A DNA stretch of 7,213 nt from Candidatus Brocadiia bacterium (GCA_016782825.1 JADHXT010000174.1:1-7213); one strand, 5' to 3'. Counted from the first letter of the stretch, positions 1 through 7,091 are shown. Numbers and translations: made by a program. Notes: generated by a model not told the origin, from the letters alone.

Positions 1-2
1 AG

Positions 3-3000
3 ATCGAGATGACCACGTCGCGGTTCGGTGCGCGTCTGCGGGTGGGTGTGGAGACGTATGGCCAGGCGCGGTCGGCCGCCGCAGTGCCCGGACCCGTCGC
101 TGCGCTGCGCCTGGCGGACGGGACCTGGTTTGGCGGAAGCCGCCTGTTCGGGGACACGAAGCTGGCCGGCTGGTCCGCGCGGCTGATGGCGAAAGGCCCG
201 GTGTTCGGACAGGTGGAGTACATCTACAGCTACGAGGATGGCAACATAGTGAAGCTCACGGCGCGCCTGCACGAAGGTGCGTCTGGCCTGTACTGGGAGA
301 CGAAGGTCGCCGAGGATCGTCCGAAGGACGGCGTGGACATCGTGTTGAGTGAGGGACTCCCTCCGTTGACGTTGATCATACAGCGCGAAGCGTACAACGA
401 CAGGCCGCAGATCAAGGATGCACGGTGGGGCGCGTGGGTGGAGATTCCTCTCGCGACGTATGGGAAAGAGCTGGTGACCCATCTGAGCCCCTGGGCAGAC
501 TGGTGGAGCACCTGGACGCAGACTTCGGTCCGGCTGAGCATCGGCGCGCAGGGGCGCGAGCTGCATCTGGCGAGCCACGACCCGGGAGCCTGGGTCGAGC
601 CCGCCGCGCCCGGCACCATGCGTAGCTGGGGAGCCTGGCAGCACAAGCTGGTACCGGTGAAGCGTGGCGCCGGCCGCGAGATCCACCTGCGTGTAAACAA
701 CGCGGCCGGCCTGCGGAAGTGGACCATCGAGGATCGCGAGCCTGCCTATGCCGAACAGCGGCGCATGTCGCTGGCACAGGTGAAGGCGCACTGGCCCCCG
801 CTGGACGAGGTCAAGGACTGGATCCTGGATTGGCCCACGGACGGCCGGGCCTGTCCGCAGCTCTTCGTATCGCGACAGGACATGCGGGCAGCCTGGGAGC
901 GCAGAAAGCCGGATCCGGCCATCATTCGCACGGCCAGCTACATCGCCAGGGAGAAGATCAGGCCGGTGCCGAGCTACAAGGATGCGCAGGCGGTGGAGGG
1001 CTACCTGGCGACCAAGGGCGATCCGGAGATTGCCAAGAAAGTGCGTCTAACCGACCGGGTGCGCCAGCACATGGGAGCGCTGGGTGACTTCGACAAGATG
1101 CGCCATACGCAGACGGTGGCGGCGCTGTACGACCTCATGATGGGCACGGATCTGATCACCGACGCGGACAAGCGTCTCCATCGCTCGCAGATGGCGTTTC
1201 TGGGCTACATCCTCGCCCGGCCTTCGACCTGGGATATCGAGCGCGGGTACCGGTCCTACAACCCCAACATGAGCCTGTCGTACCTGTTGGCGAGAGGCAT
1301 TGCCGCGTGTGCGATTCCGGATCACCCGCGGGCGCGCGAATGGGTGGAGCCCGGACTGAGGCGAGCGGAGATGTGGCTGAAGGAGGTCGGCCCCGAGGGC
1401 GAGTGGTACGAGAGCGCCCACTACTCGCAGGTAAGCGCCTTTGCCATGGCGTCGTTCGCAGTGGCGGCGCAGCGCACCGGGTTCCGGAACCTGTTCCTGA
1501 ACGAGAATCTCAAGAAATGGGCGATGTGGCTGGCCCAGATCTACACGCCGCGGGATCCTATGGCTGGACGCCGCAGCCGGCGCGCGACCCCGCCGATCGG
1601 CAGGGCTACCGCCGGAGTGCCCTGGGGACTGTTCGGGTTGATGGCCAAGGCGACCGCGGACACGGATCCTCAGTATTCCAGGCAGATGCAGTGGGCCTGG
1701 GCGGGAACCGACTACACCCGCAATACCGCCAATCATCTGGGCGGCTTCGAGCCCATCTACATGGACCCGGCCCTGCCCATGGCGGCGCCCGGCTGGACCT
1801 CGAAGCTGTTCCCACAAATGGGGCCGCTCTTCCGCAATGGTGTAGGCGACAAGCATGAGAACTACCTGATCGTGCATGCCAATACCGGCGCCGGCGCGCG
1901 CCTGTCCGAGGTGGGCTGCCTCGCGCTGTGGTTTGCGCGGGGCGTCCCCATCGCGGGCTCGTTCCCGGGTGGATACAAGGAGCGGCACCAACTCCTCATG
2001 TCGCGGGTGATCCCCGCCCTCTCCTGGCGCGAGGGTGAGCCGTGGGACGAGTCGCGCTTCGGCTGTAGCACCGACGTCAGCATGGCCGCGTTCAGCGCAC
2101 TGCCGTGGCAGGACTACTTCGCCGCGAGCTACGCGATCAAAGGGTGGAAGGGCGGGAGGTATGGAACTCCTGCCAACCCCGTGTCGTGGCCGCCAGTGGA
2201 CGGCGCCGCGGGGTTTCCCATGTCGTGGCGCCGCCGCATGCTCTACGTCCAGGACGACAAGCCAGACGGCCCCAACTACCTGGTGCTGCGGGATTCGGTG
2301 AGCGGCGGCAAGCCCTCGCTGTGGCAGATGTGGACCGTCTCGAAGAAGATCGCGACACCCCAGCAGGCGCAGGACGTGGAGGCTGTCGTCGCGGACGAGC
2401 AGGGGCGGAAGGCGGAGCAGGCGCACCCGTTGCGGGGGAATCGCTTTACTGCCCTGGGTCAGTTCAATGTAGACGTTGACTACTACATCGCCGCTCCGCT
2501 CGACACACAGCGCTGGACCATGCGCTGGGGCCAGCGGTATGTGGACTACAACGTGCAGGGCGAGGACTATCGCGACCTGCTCCAACTCCGGCTGAGCGGG
2601 AACGGCGACTACTTCGTCGTCATGTTCCCCCGCTTCCGGGCAGAGGCGGCGCCGCGATTCGCGACCCTCGGCGGAGGCTCGGTCGTCAAGGTCACGGGCG
2701 AGTTCGGCACGGACTACTGCTTCCTGCCGGCAGAGGAGATGGAGGTCACCGTCGAGAAGGTCTACTTCCGGGGCGAGGCAGGGTCGGTGCAGGACCGCGC
2801 CGGCGTCGTCGTCCTGGCGACCGGGGCAGCAGGCGAAGTTCGCTCCGGCGAGTGGGGGTTATCGGCGCCGCAGGCCGCGAGCGTGCGGGTGGGAGGACGT
2901 CGCTTGGTGGTGCGCCTTCCCTATGCGCGACAGACAGGCGGAGAGGTCACGTTGCGGGCGGCAGGCAAGTGGCGGCCGGCCACAGAACAAGCGGGCGTCA

Positions 3001-3077
3001 CGCTGACGACGACCGAGGGCGGTTGCCGGCTGGTGCTGGCGCCGGGAGTGGTCGCGGCGGTTCTGGAGCGGCGCTGA
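3..3077 (+). CDS. Heparinase II/III-like (polysaccharide lyase-like) large protein, 5' partial
   Basis: The frame is open to the left edge. The first ATG at 9 has no Shine-Dalgarno sequence or signal peptide behind it, so the true start is probably outside the window; residues here are numbered from that ATG (1022 to the TGA). Residues about 1-240 look beta-rich. About 285-570 are mostly helical with Trp/Tyr-rich stretches (YNPNMSLSYLLARG at 417-430, EWYESAHYSQVSAFA at 465-479), as in the alpha/alpha toroid of heparinase II/III-type lyases. About 600-1022 are beta-rich and begin with KHENYLIVHAN (615-625), where His616 and His623 stand where such lyases carry a conserved His near the sheet-domain start. 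DGPNYLVLRDSV (753-764) also resembles that domain. Family knowledge: these lyases break uronic-acid glycans by beta-elimination. Substrate and catalytic residues cannot be fixed here; it could be a non-catalytic relative. The assignment rests on overall architecture, not a diagnostic motif. Confidence 0.6.
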   Translation: MEMTTSRFGARLRVGVETYGQARSAAAVPGPVAALRLADGTWFGGSRLFGDTKLAGWSARLMAKGPVFGQVEYIYSYEDGNIVKLTARLHEGASGLYWETKVAEDRPKDGVDIVLSEGLPPLTLIIQREAYNDRPQIKDARWGAWVEIPLATYGKELVTHLSPWADWWSTWTQTSVRLSIGAQGRELHLASHDPGAWVEPAAPGTMRSWGAWQHKLVPVKRGAGREIHLRVNNAAGLRKWTIEDREPAYAEQRRMSLAQVKAHWPPLDEVKDWILDWPTDGRACPQLFVSRQDMRAAWERRKPDPAIIRTASYIAREKIRPVPSYKDAQAVEGYLATKGDPEIAKKVRLTDRVRQHMGALGDFDKMRHTQTVAALYDLMMGTDLITDADKRLHRSQMAFLGYILARPSTWDIERGYRSYNPNMSLSYLLARGIAACAIPDHPRAREWVEPGLRRAEMWLKEVGPEGEWYESAHYSQVSAFAMASFAVAAQRTGFRNLFLNENLKKWAMWLAQIYTPRDPMAGRRSRRATPPIGRATAGVPWGLFGLMAKATADTDPQYSRQMQWAWAGTDYTRNTANHLGGFEPIYMDPALPMAAPGWTSKLFPQMGPLFRNGVGDKHENYLIVHANTGAGARLSEVGCLALWFARGVPIAGSFPGGYKERHQLLMSRVIPALSWREGEPWDESRFGCSTDVSMAAFSALPWQDYFAASYAIKGWKGGRYGTPANPVSWPPVDGAAGFPMSWRRRMLYVQDDKPDGPNYLVLRDSVSGGKPSLWQMWTVSKKIATPQQAQDVEAVVADEQGRKAEQAHPLRGNRFTALGQFNVDVDYYIAAPLDTQRWTMRWGQRYVDYNVQGEDYRDLLQLRLSGNGDYFVVMFPRFRAEAAPRFATLGGGSVVKVTGEFGTDYCFLPAEEMEVTVEKVYFRGEAGSVQDRAGVVVLATGAAGEVRSGEWGLSAPQAASVRVGGRRLVVRLPYARQTGGEVTLRAAGKWRPATEQAGVTLTTTEGGCRLVLAPGVVAAVLERR

Positions 3078-3084
3078 TGCCGAC

Positions 3085-3363
3085 CTACAGGCGCTCTCTT
3101 GTCTCCCGCCCCGTCGCTCGTCTGACGGGCGCGAGGCTGGGCTGATGGGTGTTGTTCCGGGCTCCCCCGCGCGAGCGCCGTCTCCTCCAGCTCGCCCATC
3201 CTATCTTCCTGCCTTCTGACCAATGGCTTCGTGCATCAGCCTTGTGCCACTCCTTCCTCATCCATCTGTCGAACTTGGTCCGCTTCACGTTGTCGATGGC
3301 GTGCTCGATCTCGCCAGCCCATGCTGCCTTTGCTTCCCTTGCTGCGGGTTCTCTTGGATCCAT
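3085..3363 (-). CDS. Unrecognised 92-residue basic protein, copy A of a duplicated small-protein motif
   Basis: The ATG at 3363 is preceded by an ideal Shine-Dalgarno sequence (GGAGGTGA, 3369-3376) five bases away, which decides the start although the frame is open further upstream. The TAG lies seven bases beyond the stop of the lyase-like gene, so the two are tail-to-tail. Residues 1-30 are Ala/Glu/Lys-rich and probably helical (EAKAAWAGEIEHAIDNVKR at 10-28), with some likeness to the Trp-Ala-x-Glu-Ile-Glu segment of RelE-type antitoxins (PF09720). The antitoxin's usual N-terminal part is missing and no toxin gene is adjacent, so I do not assign that function. Residues 32-74 carry the shared motif, with WMRKEWHKA at 34-42, HWSEGRKIGWASW at 47-59 and HQ at 73-74. 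The tail is Arg-rich. Ala is often GCA and Arg often AGA/AGG, unlike the lyase-like gene, which hints at a different origin. There is no signal peptide or membrane segment. Confidence 0.55.
   Translation of the reverse strand: MDPREPAAREAKAAWAGEIEHAIDNVKRTKFDRWMRKEWHKADARSHWSEGRKIGWASWRRRRSRGGARNNTHQPSLAPVRRATGRETRERL
3142..3270 (-). repeat. Diverged repeat unit, copy A (43 codons)
   Basis: This segment codes for residues 32-74 of the 92-residue protein and aligns without gaps to 6941-7069, from an Asp codon to a His-Gln pair. In the 28-codon core starting at the Met codon (3261), 16 residues are identical and about 68% of bases match by hand count. Six of the shared residues use different synonymous codons (Ala, Ser, Glu, Gly, Gly and Arg), as expected of old paralogous coding sequence. 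Confidence 0.65.
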
Positions 3364-3368
3364 GCTCT

Positions 3369-3376
3369 TCACCTCC
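3369..3376 (-). promoter_or_regulatory. Ribosome binding site of the 92-residue gene
   Basis: GGAGGTGA on the minus strand is an eight-base perfect match to the 16S anti-Shine-Dalgarno core, with a five-base spacer to the ATG at 3363. It is the strongest translation signal in the window and is the main reason to accept the small gene as real and to prefer this start over upstream TTG or GTG codons in the same open frame. Confidence 0.7.
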
Positions 3377-3389
3377 AGCCCGCCCGAAG

Positions 3390-3421
3390 GCAAGCTCAGT
3401 TCGGGGAATGGCTGAGCTTGC
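3390..3421 (-). promoter_or_regulatory. 10-bp perfect inverted repeat in the leader of the 92-residue gene
   Basis: The arms GCAAGCTCAG (3390-3399) and CTGAGCTTGC (3412-3421) are exact reverse complements separated by 12 bases. The dyad ends 13 bases upstream of the Shine-Dalgarno sequence of the minus-strand gene. No T-run follows on either strand, so it does not look like an intrinsic terminator. It could be an operator for a dimeric regulator, possibly the small protein itself, or a leader hairpin affecting ribosome access. The symmetry is seen directly; the role is inferred. Confidence 0.5.
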
Positions 3422-3500
3422 TCCAGCCGCCTAGACCACCACCTCTTCTTCCACGTCGCTGCTTCCACTCGCCGAGCGCACGCTCGCGTCCGCTGTCGGT

Positions 3501-3529
3501 TTGACACCCGTGGCGTGGCGGGGTATCTC
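3501..3529 (+). promoter_or_regulatory. Possible sigma-70-type promoter for the propeller gene
   Basis: A perfect TTGACA -35 box at 3501-3506 is followed after 17 bases by TATCTC (3524-3529), which matches the first three bases of a TATAAT box. The -10 element is therefore weak. It is correctly oriented and would give a leader of roughly 110 bases before the start at 3650. Chance occurrence cannot be excluded. Confidence 0.35.
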
Positions 3530-3577
3530 TGAGGCTGACGTCGCGCTATCCGCCCGGCGCCGGCTGCGCTTCTCAAA

Positions 3578-3612
3578 CGACCTCCACGGGCTGTCCCCAA
3601 ACGGCGAGGTCG
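3578..3612. promoter_or_regulatory. 7-bp inverted repeat upstream of the propeller gene
   Basis: The arms CGACCTC (3578-3584) and GAGGTCG (3606-3612) are exact reverse complements, 21 bases apart, centred about 55 bases before the start codon. If the TTGACA promoter is real, this lies in the transcribed leader. It could be a regulator site or a leader hairpin. The arms are short and the DNA is GC-rich, so chance is a serious alternative. Confidence 0.25.
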
Positions 3613-3649
3613 CGACAAATGGGCGGCGGGACGCGAGAGAGAGGATGTG

Positions 3650-6600
3650 ATGACACTTCATAGAAGGCGACTTACGCTCTTGCTGATCGGACTTCAGGTC
3701 TCTGTTGTCTCCGCGCTGACGGTCGTGGCTGAGCCGCCCGCTGCCAGCAGGGAAGCCCAAGAGGCACTGAGAAGAATCGCTATCCACAAGGGGATCTGCG
3801 TCGTTCTAGGGCTGCCAAAGCTAGAGCGGACGGGGTTCCCCACCGAGTTGGCAAAGGGAAGTGAGTTGCTCATCTACTTCCAGTCACCCAGCGCCAACGA
3901 GGTCACGGAGGTGAGGAGGGCCGCCGACGAGGCGGGCCTGTTGGGAAAGCGGGTATTCGCTGCACGCGGGCAGTGGAGGTCCATTCACCTGGCTGACAAC
4001 TTGGCCGGCGCAGTGTGGGTGGCGCCCTCGGTGGCAGGCGCTGTTGACAAAACAGAGCTTGTGCGCGTGATGCGTCCTGAGGGGGAGGCGATCCTGGGCG
4101 AGGAGGAAATCGTCAAGCCTTTCCCCAAAGGAACGGACGACTGGCCCTACCCCTACCATGGCCCCGACAACAATCCCCAATCCGCCGACCAGATTGCACG
4201 GGCACCCTACCTCACACAGTTCATTGCCGAACCGAGATTCTGCCCGTCGCCTGCGGTCACCGTGGCGGCCGGGGGCAGGGTCTTCAAGGCCTTCGGTCAT
4301 CTGGCGCACAAGTCGAACCAGAACGCCCTGTTGAACACGCTACTGGCTGTCAACGCCTACAACGGAACGGTCCTGTGGAAGCGGTCGCTGAGAGAGGGAT
4401 TCATGATCCTCCGGAACACCATCGTCGCCACGCCGCAGACCTTGTACCTAGCTGATGACGAGTCGTGCAAACTCCTTGATGCGGCCACCGGCAAGCTGGA
4501 AGGTGAGATCATCCCCCCTGGCGATAGTGGCGAGGGCACCGTGTGGAAGTGGATGGCTGTCGAACGAGGGGTCCTGTATGCCCTGATCGGGGGTAAGGAG
4601 ACGAAGGCCCCCGTTCTCTCGTCGAACACGTTCGGCCTAGGGCACTGGCCGCGGGCCAATTGGCCAGGGTTCGATTACAGGGTTCCGAGAACGGCTTGGG
4701 GACAGGGCCGGACGTTCCTCGCGATCGACCTGAGGACGAGACAGGTCCTCTGGCGCCACCGGGAGCAGGCGTTCGTGGACAGCCGGGCCGTGTGCATGAA
4801 GAGCGGCCGTGTCTACTTCCTTAGCCCCGAGAAACTCCTCGGGTGCATCAAGGCAGACACCGGCAAGGTCGTTTGGAAGACCTCCGATGCCGCTTTGCTC
4901 CAGGCGATAGGACCGCGTTCCCCCAAGCAGCCTCGCTGGACAGGCCTCTCTCCGTTCCCTTACGTCAGGTGTAACGAGGAGTTTCTCTTCTTCTCCGGCC
5001 CCCGGATGCCCCGCATAGTCGCGGTCTCCACCGAAGGTGGGAAGCTGCTATGGCAGAAGGAAGTTCCGCGACGAGATGGCGGGAGCGTTCACCTCGTGTT
5101 GCGCACGGACGCCTTGTACGCCGTAGGTCATGGGGGAGGCAACAGCAGTTTCAGTGCGGAATACCCGACGGGGAGGGTTCTCACTCGCTTCATTGGCCGG
5201 CGGGGCTGCACGGCGGCTACAGGCAGTGTGGACAGCATCTTCTACCGCGCCACGGGGGGGACGGTGCGCATCGATGTCGCCACAGGCCACGCGGAGCATA
5301 TCGCTCCGATGCGTCCCCCGTGCTACGAGGGCGTGACCATTTCCGGCGGTCTGCTCTACTGGGGGCCGTGGAAGTGCGGGTGCCAACTATCTCTGTACGG
5401 TCATATCTGCCTCACCCCGGCGGGGACGTTCAACTACCGTCCGGGGGTGGACGCATCGCGGCTGGAACGTGGGCGCGGCGATGTAACCGTGGTCGAGGAC
5501 CTCGATGTCGAGCCCGGCGATTGGCCCAGCTACCAGGGCAACAACAACAGAACATGCACGACCAAGGTGGTCATTCCTAAGCAGGTCAGTCGGCGGTGGA
5601 CGTTCCAGCCGCCCTCGGCCGGCACCCCCACTGCGCCCGTTGCCGCGGGTGGAGTGGTTCTCGTCGGGGACGACAGCGGCGCGGTTCGAGCCCTGGACGC
5701 CGCTGACGGGAAGGTGAGATGGAAGGCCTACACCGGGGGAGCCATCTTCTTCCCACCCGCCATCTGGAACGGGCGCGTGTACGTGGGCTCGGCCGACGGT
5801 CGTGTCCACGCCTTCGAGGCCGCGACGGGTCGCCCGTTGTGGAAGTTCAGGGCCGCGCCGGCCGAGCGCTGGATCCCGGTTTTCGGGAAGCTCACCTCCA
5901 CATGGCCGGTGGCGGGAGGTGTCGTCGTGGAGAAGGGCGTTCTCTACGCGGCAGCCGGCATTGCCCATTACGACGGGACTCACGTCTATGCGCTGGATGC
6001 GATCACCGGAAAGGTCAAGTGGTACAACGACACGTCCGGCGCGCTGTCCGCAAAGGTGAACAACGGCATCAGCCTGCAAGGGAGCCTCTTCCTGCACGAA
6101 GGCCAACTGCGTTTCCCAGGCGGGAACGCCCATGGAACGGCATGTTACGAGCTGCGGACCGGGAGATGCATCAACGGCCCCAACGATCGAGTCGGGTCGA
6201 GCTTTCGAACGGCCTTCTACCCGTATTATCCGGAGCACGGCCAGTATGTGCCCCTGGATCACACGCTTGCGGACGGCAGGTCATTGAGCTATGCCGTGGA
6301 CTACAGTGGCGCTCAGCACACTACACTGGCGCTCCTGACGCCCCTCCCGCCCGGTTCTCCGAAGGTGGGGCCCGACTGGCGGCTGCAACCGCGGTGGAAA
6401 GCGCAGTTGAAGCGTCAGATTCTGTGGGAGCACAGGTCCCGTCACAAGTTCAACAGCTTCATCGTCGCGCCTCGAACGCTCATCGCCACCGGCCAGGGCG
6501 ATTCAGACGCCGCACAGACGGCATTCCTGGCAGCCATCAACATCAACGGCGGCTCTCATATCTGGCGCCATGAACTTCCAGTCCCCGCGGTCAAGGCAGG

Positions 6601-6676
6601 CACGGCGGTGGATCACAAGGCACGGATCTTCGTATCCCTCAAGGATGGGCGTGTTCTCTGTCTTGCAGCAAGGTAA
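3650..6676 (+). CDS. Secreted PQQ-like beta-propeller repeat protein with degenerate methyltransferase-like N-terminal domain
   Basis: The ATG at 3650 is preferred over the overlapping GTG at 3647 because AGGA at 3642-3645 then has workable spacing; this gives 1008 residues. Residues 1-27 form a signal peptide: HRRR, a hydrophobic core, and likely cleavage after VVA. Residues 44-160 follow a class I methyltransferase fold in outline: GICVVLGLP at motif I, LADNLAGAVWV near motif IV, VMRPEGEAIL at the late strand. The glycine-rich SAM loop is absent. A conserved-looking linker (YHGPDNNPQSADQIARAPYL, 169-188) leads to propeller strands of the form A-x-D-x-x-T-G-x-x-x-W, with Trp at 243, 368, 409, 468, 691, 731, 791 and 972 plus weaker copies, enough for about two blades sets. 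Cys558, 576, 578 and 587 cluster between the halves. Family knowledge: such proteins occur in planctomycete-type genomes and are annotated as PQQ-binding-like; neither cofactor nor substrate is established. It is probably periplasmic or surface-exposed. Confidence 0.85.
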   Translation: MTLHRRRLTLLLIGLQVSVVSALTVVAEPPAASREAQEALRRIAIHKGICVVLGLPKLERTGFPTELAKGSELLIYFQSPSANEVTEVRRAADEAGLLGKRVFAARGQWRSIHLADNLAGAVWVAPSVAGAVDKTELVRVMRPEGEAILGEEEIVKPFPKGTDDWPYPYHGPDNNPQSADQIARAPYLTQFIAEPRFCPSPAVTVAAGGRVFKAFGHLAHKSNQNALLNTLLAVNAYNGTVLWKRSLREGFMILRNTIVATPQTLYLADDESCKLLDAATGKLEGEIIPPGDSGEGTVWKWMAVERGVLYALIGGKETKAPVLSSNTFGLGHWPRANWPGFDYRVPRTAWGQGRTFLAIDLRTRQVLWRHREQAFVDSRAVCMKSGRVYFLSPEKLLGCIKADTGKVVWKTSDAALLQAIGPRSPKQPRWTGLSPFPYVRCNEEFLFFSGPRMPRIVAVSTEGGKLLWQKEVPRRDGGSVHLVLRTDALYAVGHGGGNSSFSAEYPTGRVLTRFIGRRGCTAATGSVDSIFYRATGGTVRIDVATGHAEHIAPMRPPCYEGVTISGGLLYWGPWKCGCQLSLYGHICLTPAGTFNYRPGVDASRLERGRGDVTVVEDLDVEPGDWPSYQGNNNRTCTTKVVIPKQVSRRWTFQPPSAGTPTAPVAAGGVVLVGDDSGAVRALDAADGKVRWKAYTGGAIFFPPAIWNGRVYVGSADGRVHAFEAATGRPLWKFRAAPAERWIPVFGKLTSTWPVAGGVVVEKGVLYAAAGIAHYDGTHVYALDAITGKVKWYNDTSGALSAKVNNGISLQGSLFLHEGQLRFPGGNAHGTACYELRTGRCINGPNDRVGSSFRTAFYPYYPEHGQYVPLDHTLADGRSLSYAVDYSGAQHTTLALLTPLPPGSPKVGPDWRLQPRWKAQLKRQILWEHRSRHKFNSFIVAPRTLIATGQGDSDAAQTAFLAAININGGSHIWRHELPVPAVKAGTAVDHKARIFVSLKDGRVLCLAAR

Positions 6677-7060
6677 GGCCCGACCGTTCAGCCTCAAAAG
6701 CACCCGTCGGACGACCGGGAGGATTGAGGTGGCGTGGTCGGGGGGATCCTGGGGCAGGTCGTGACGGCGTTGTGGCCGTCTGCTGGCACCCTCATCCCCC
6801 CACACCTCAAACCAACACTCACTCAGCATCGCTCTCGTCTCGTCGTCGTGACTCCAGTACCTCTCGACCCAATCCAGGAACTCCTTTGGGACGTGGCCTT
6901 GGATCCAGACCTTTGGTTGGGCGACGCGAGGCCGCTCCGATTGATGGCTGGCGCTCTGGGGCACTCCGGGCGAATGGCCCCTCTTCCACTCCACCCACCC
7001 CGCCTCCCTACCCTCCGACCAGCACCCTCGTTCCCCTGCCTTGTGCCACTCCGTCGTCAT
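6503..7060 (-). CDS. Uncertain reading frame, copy B of the duplicated small-protein motif
   Basis: From the ATG at 7060 the frame gives 185 residues; it is open up to a TTG at 7120, and neither start has a good Shine-Dalgarno sequence. Residues 1-40 (MTTEWHKA, then CWSEGREAGWVEW, then HQ) match copy A. Residues about 50-90 (VPKEFLDWVERYWSHDDE and following) look like genuine protein, with roughly three quarters G or C at third positions. From about residue 91 the sequence becomes Arg/Pro/His-rich, and it overlaps the end of the propeller gene by 174 bases antisense, so that part is doubtful. A run of six G (minus strand) sits at the transition. Removing one G would give a frame ending about 17 bases after the propeller gene; adding one would stop almost at once. 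A frameshift or a decayed gene is plausible. The 6677-6800 stretch holds nothing else I can support. Confidence 0.4.
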   Translation of the reverse strand: MTTEWHKAGERGCWSEGREAGWVEWKRGHSPGVPQSASHQSERPRVAQPKVWIQGHVPKEFLDWVERYWSHDDETRAMLSECWFEVWGDEGASRRPQRRHDLPQDPPDHATSILPVVRRVLLRLNGRALPCCKTENTPILEGYEDPCLVIHRRACLDRGDWKFMAPDMRAAVDVDGCQECRLCGV

Positions 7061-7069
7061 GCACTTGTC
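6941..7069 (-). repeat. Diverged repeat unit, copy B (43 codons)
   Basis: This is the partner of 3142-3270, in the same orientation and likewise convergent to the preceding long gene. Shared residues are Asp, Met, E-W-H-K-A, Arg, W-S-E-G-R, G-W, Trp, Arg, Ser, Gly and His-Gln at identical spacing. Past the His-Gln pair the two copies no longer align convincingly, and before the Asp codon similarity also stops, so the boundaries are the same in both copies. Confidence 0.6.
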
Positions 7070-7091
7070 CGGCCAGGGGGGACTCGGCTCG

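Noticed and set aside
1047..2585. 512-residue open frame on the minus strand
   Set aside because: It lies wholly antisense to the lyase-like gene. The composition is His/Arg/Pro/Val-rich as expected from the opposite strand of GC-rich coding DNA, with no recognisable domain.
3107..3131. Hairpin CCCGTC / GACGGG after the lyase-like gene as a terminator
   Set aside because: The six-pair stem is plausible but no T-run follows on either strand, and it lies inside the 92-residue gene.
3554..3563. Palindrome CCGGCGCCGG
   Set aside because: It is composed only of G and C in GC-rich DNA with no associated signal, so it is expected by chance.
3431..3787. 118-residue minus-strand frame across the start of the propeller gene
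   Set aside because: It is Ser/Arg-rich, has no family resemblance, and overlaps the signal peptide and start of a confident gene. The intergenic dyad and promoter-like box explain this area better.
5387..6262. 291-residue minus-strand frame
   Set aside because: It is entirely antisense to the second half of the propeller gene, whose repeats are unmistakable, and it has shadow-like composition.
5719..6573. 284-residue plus-strand frame
   Set aside because: It overlaps the propeller gene in another frame and is Arg/Gly/His-rich without any motif.
6703..6719. Hairpin CCCGTC / GACCGGG after the propeller gene as a terminator
   Set aside because: It needs a bulge, has a four-base loop and lacks a T-run. 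This is too weak to call in GC-rich DNA, though a termination role cannot be excluded.
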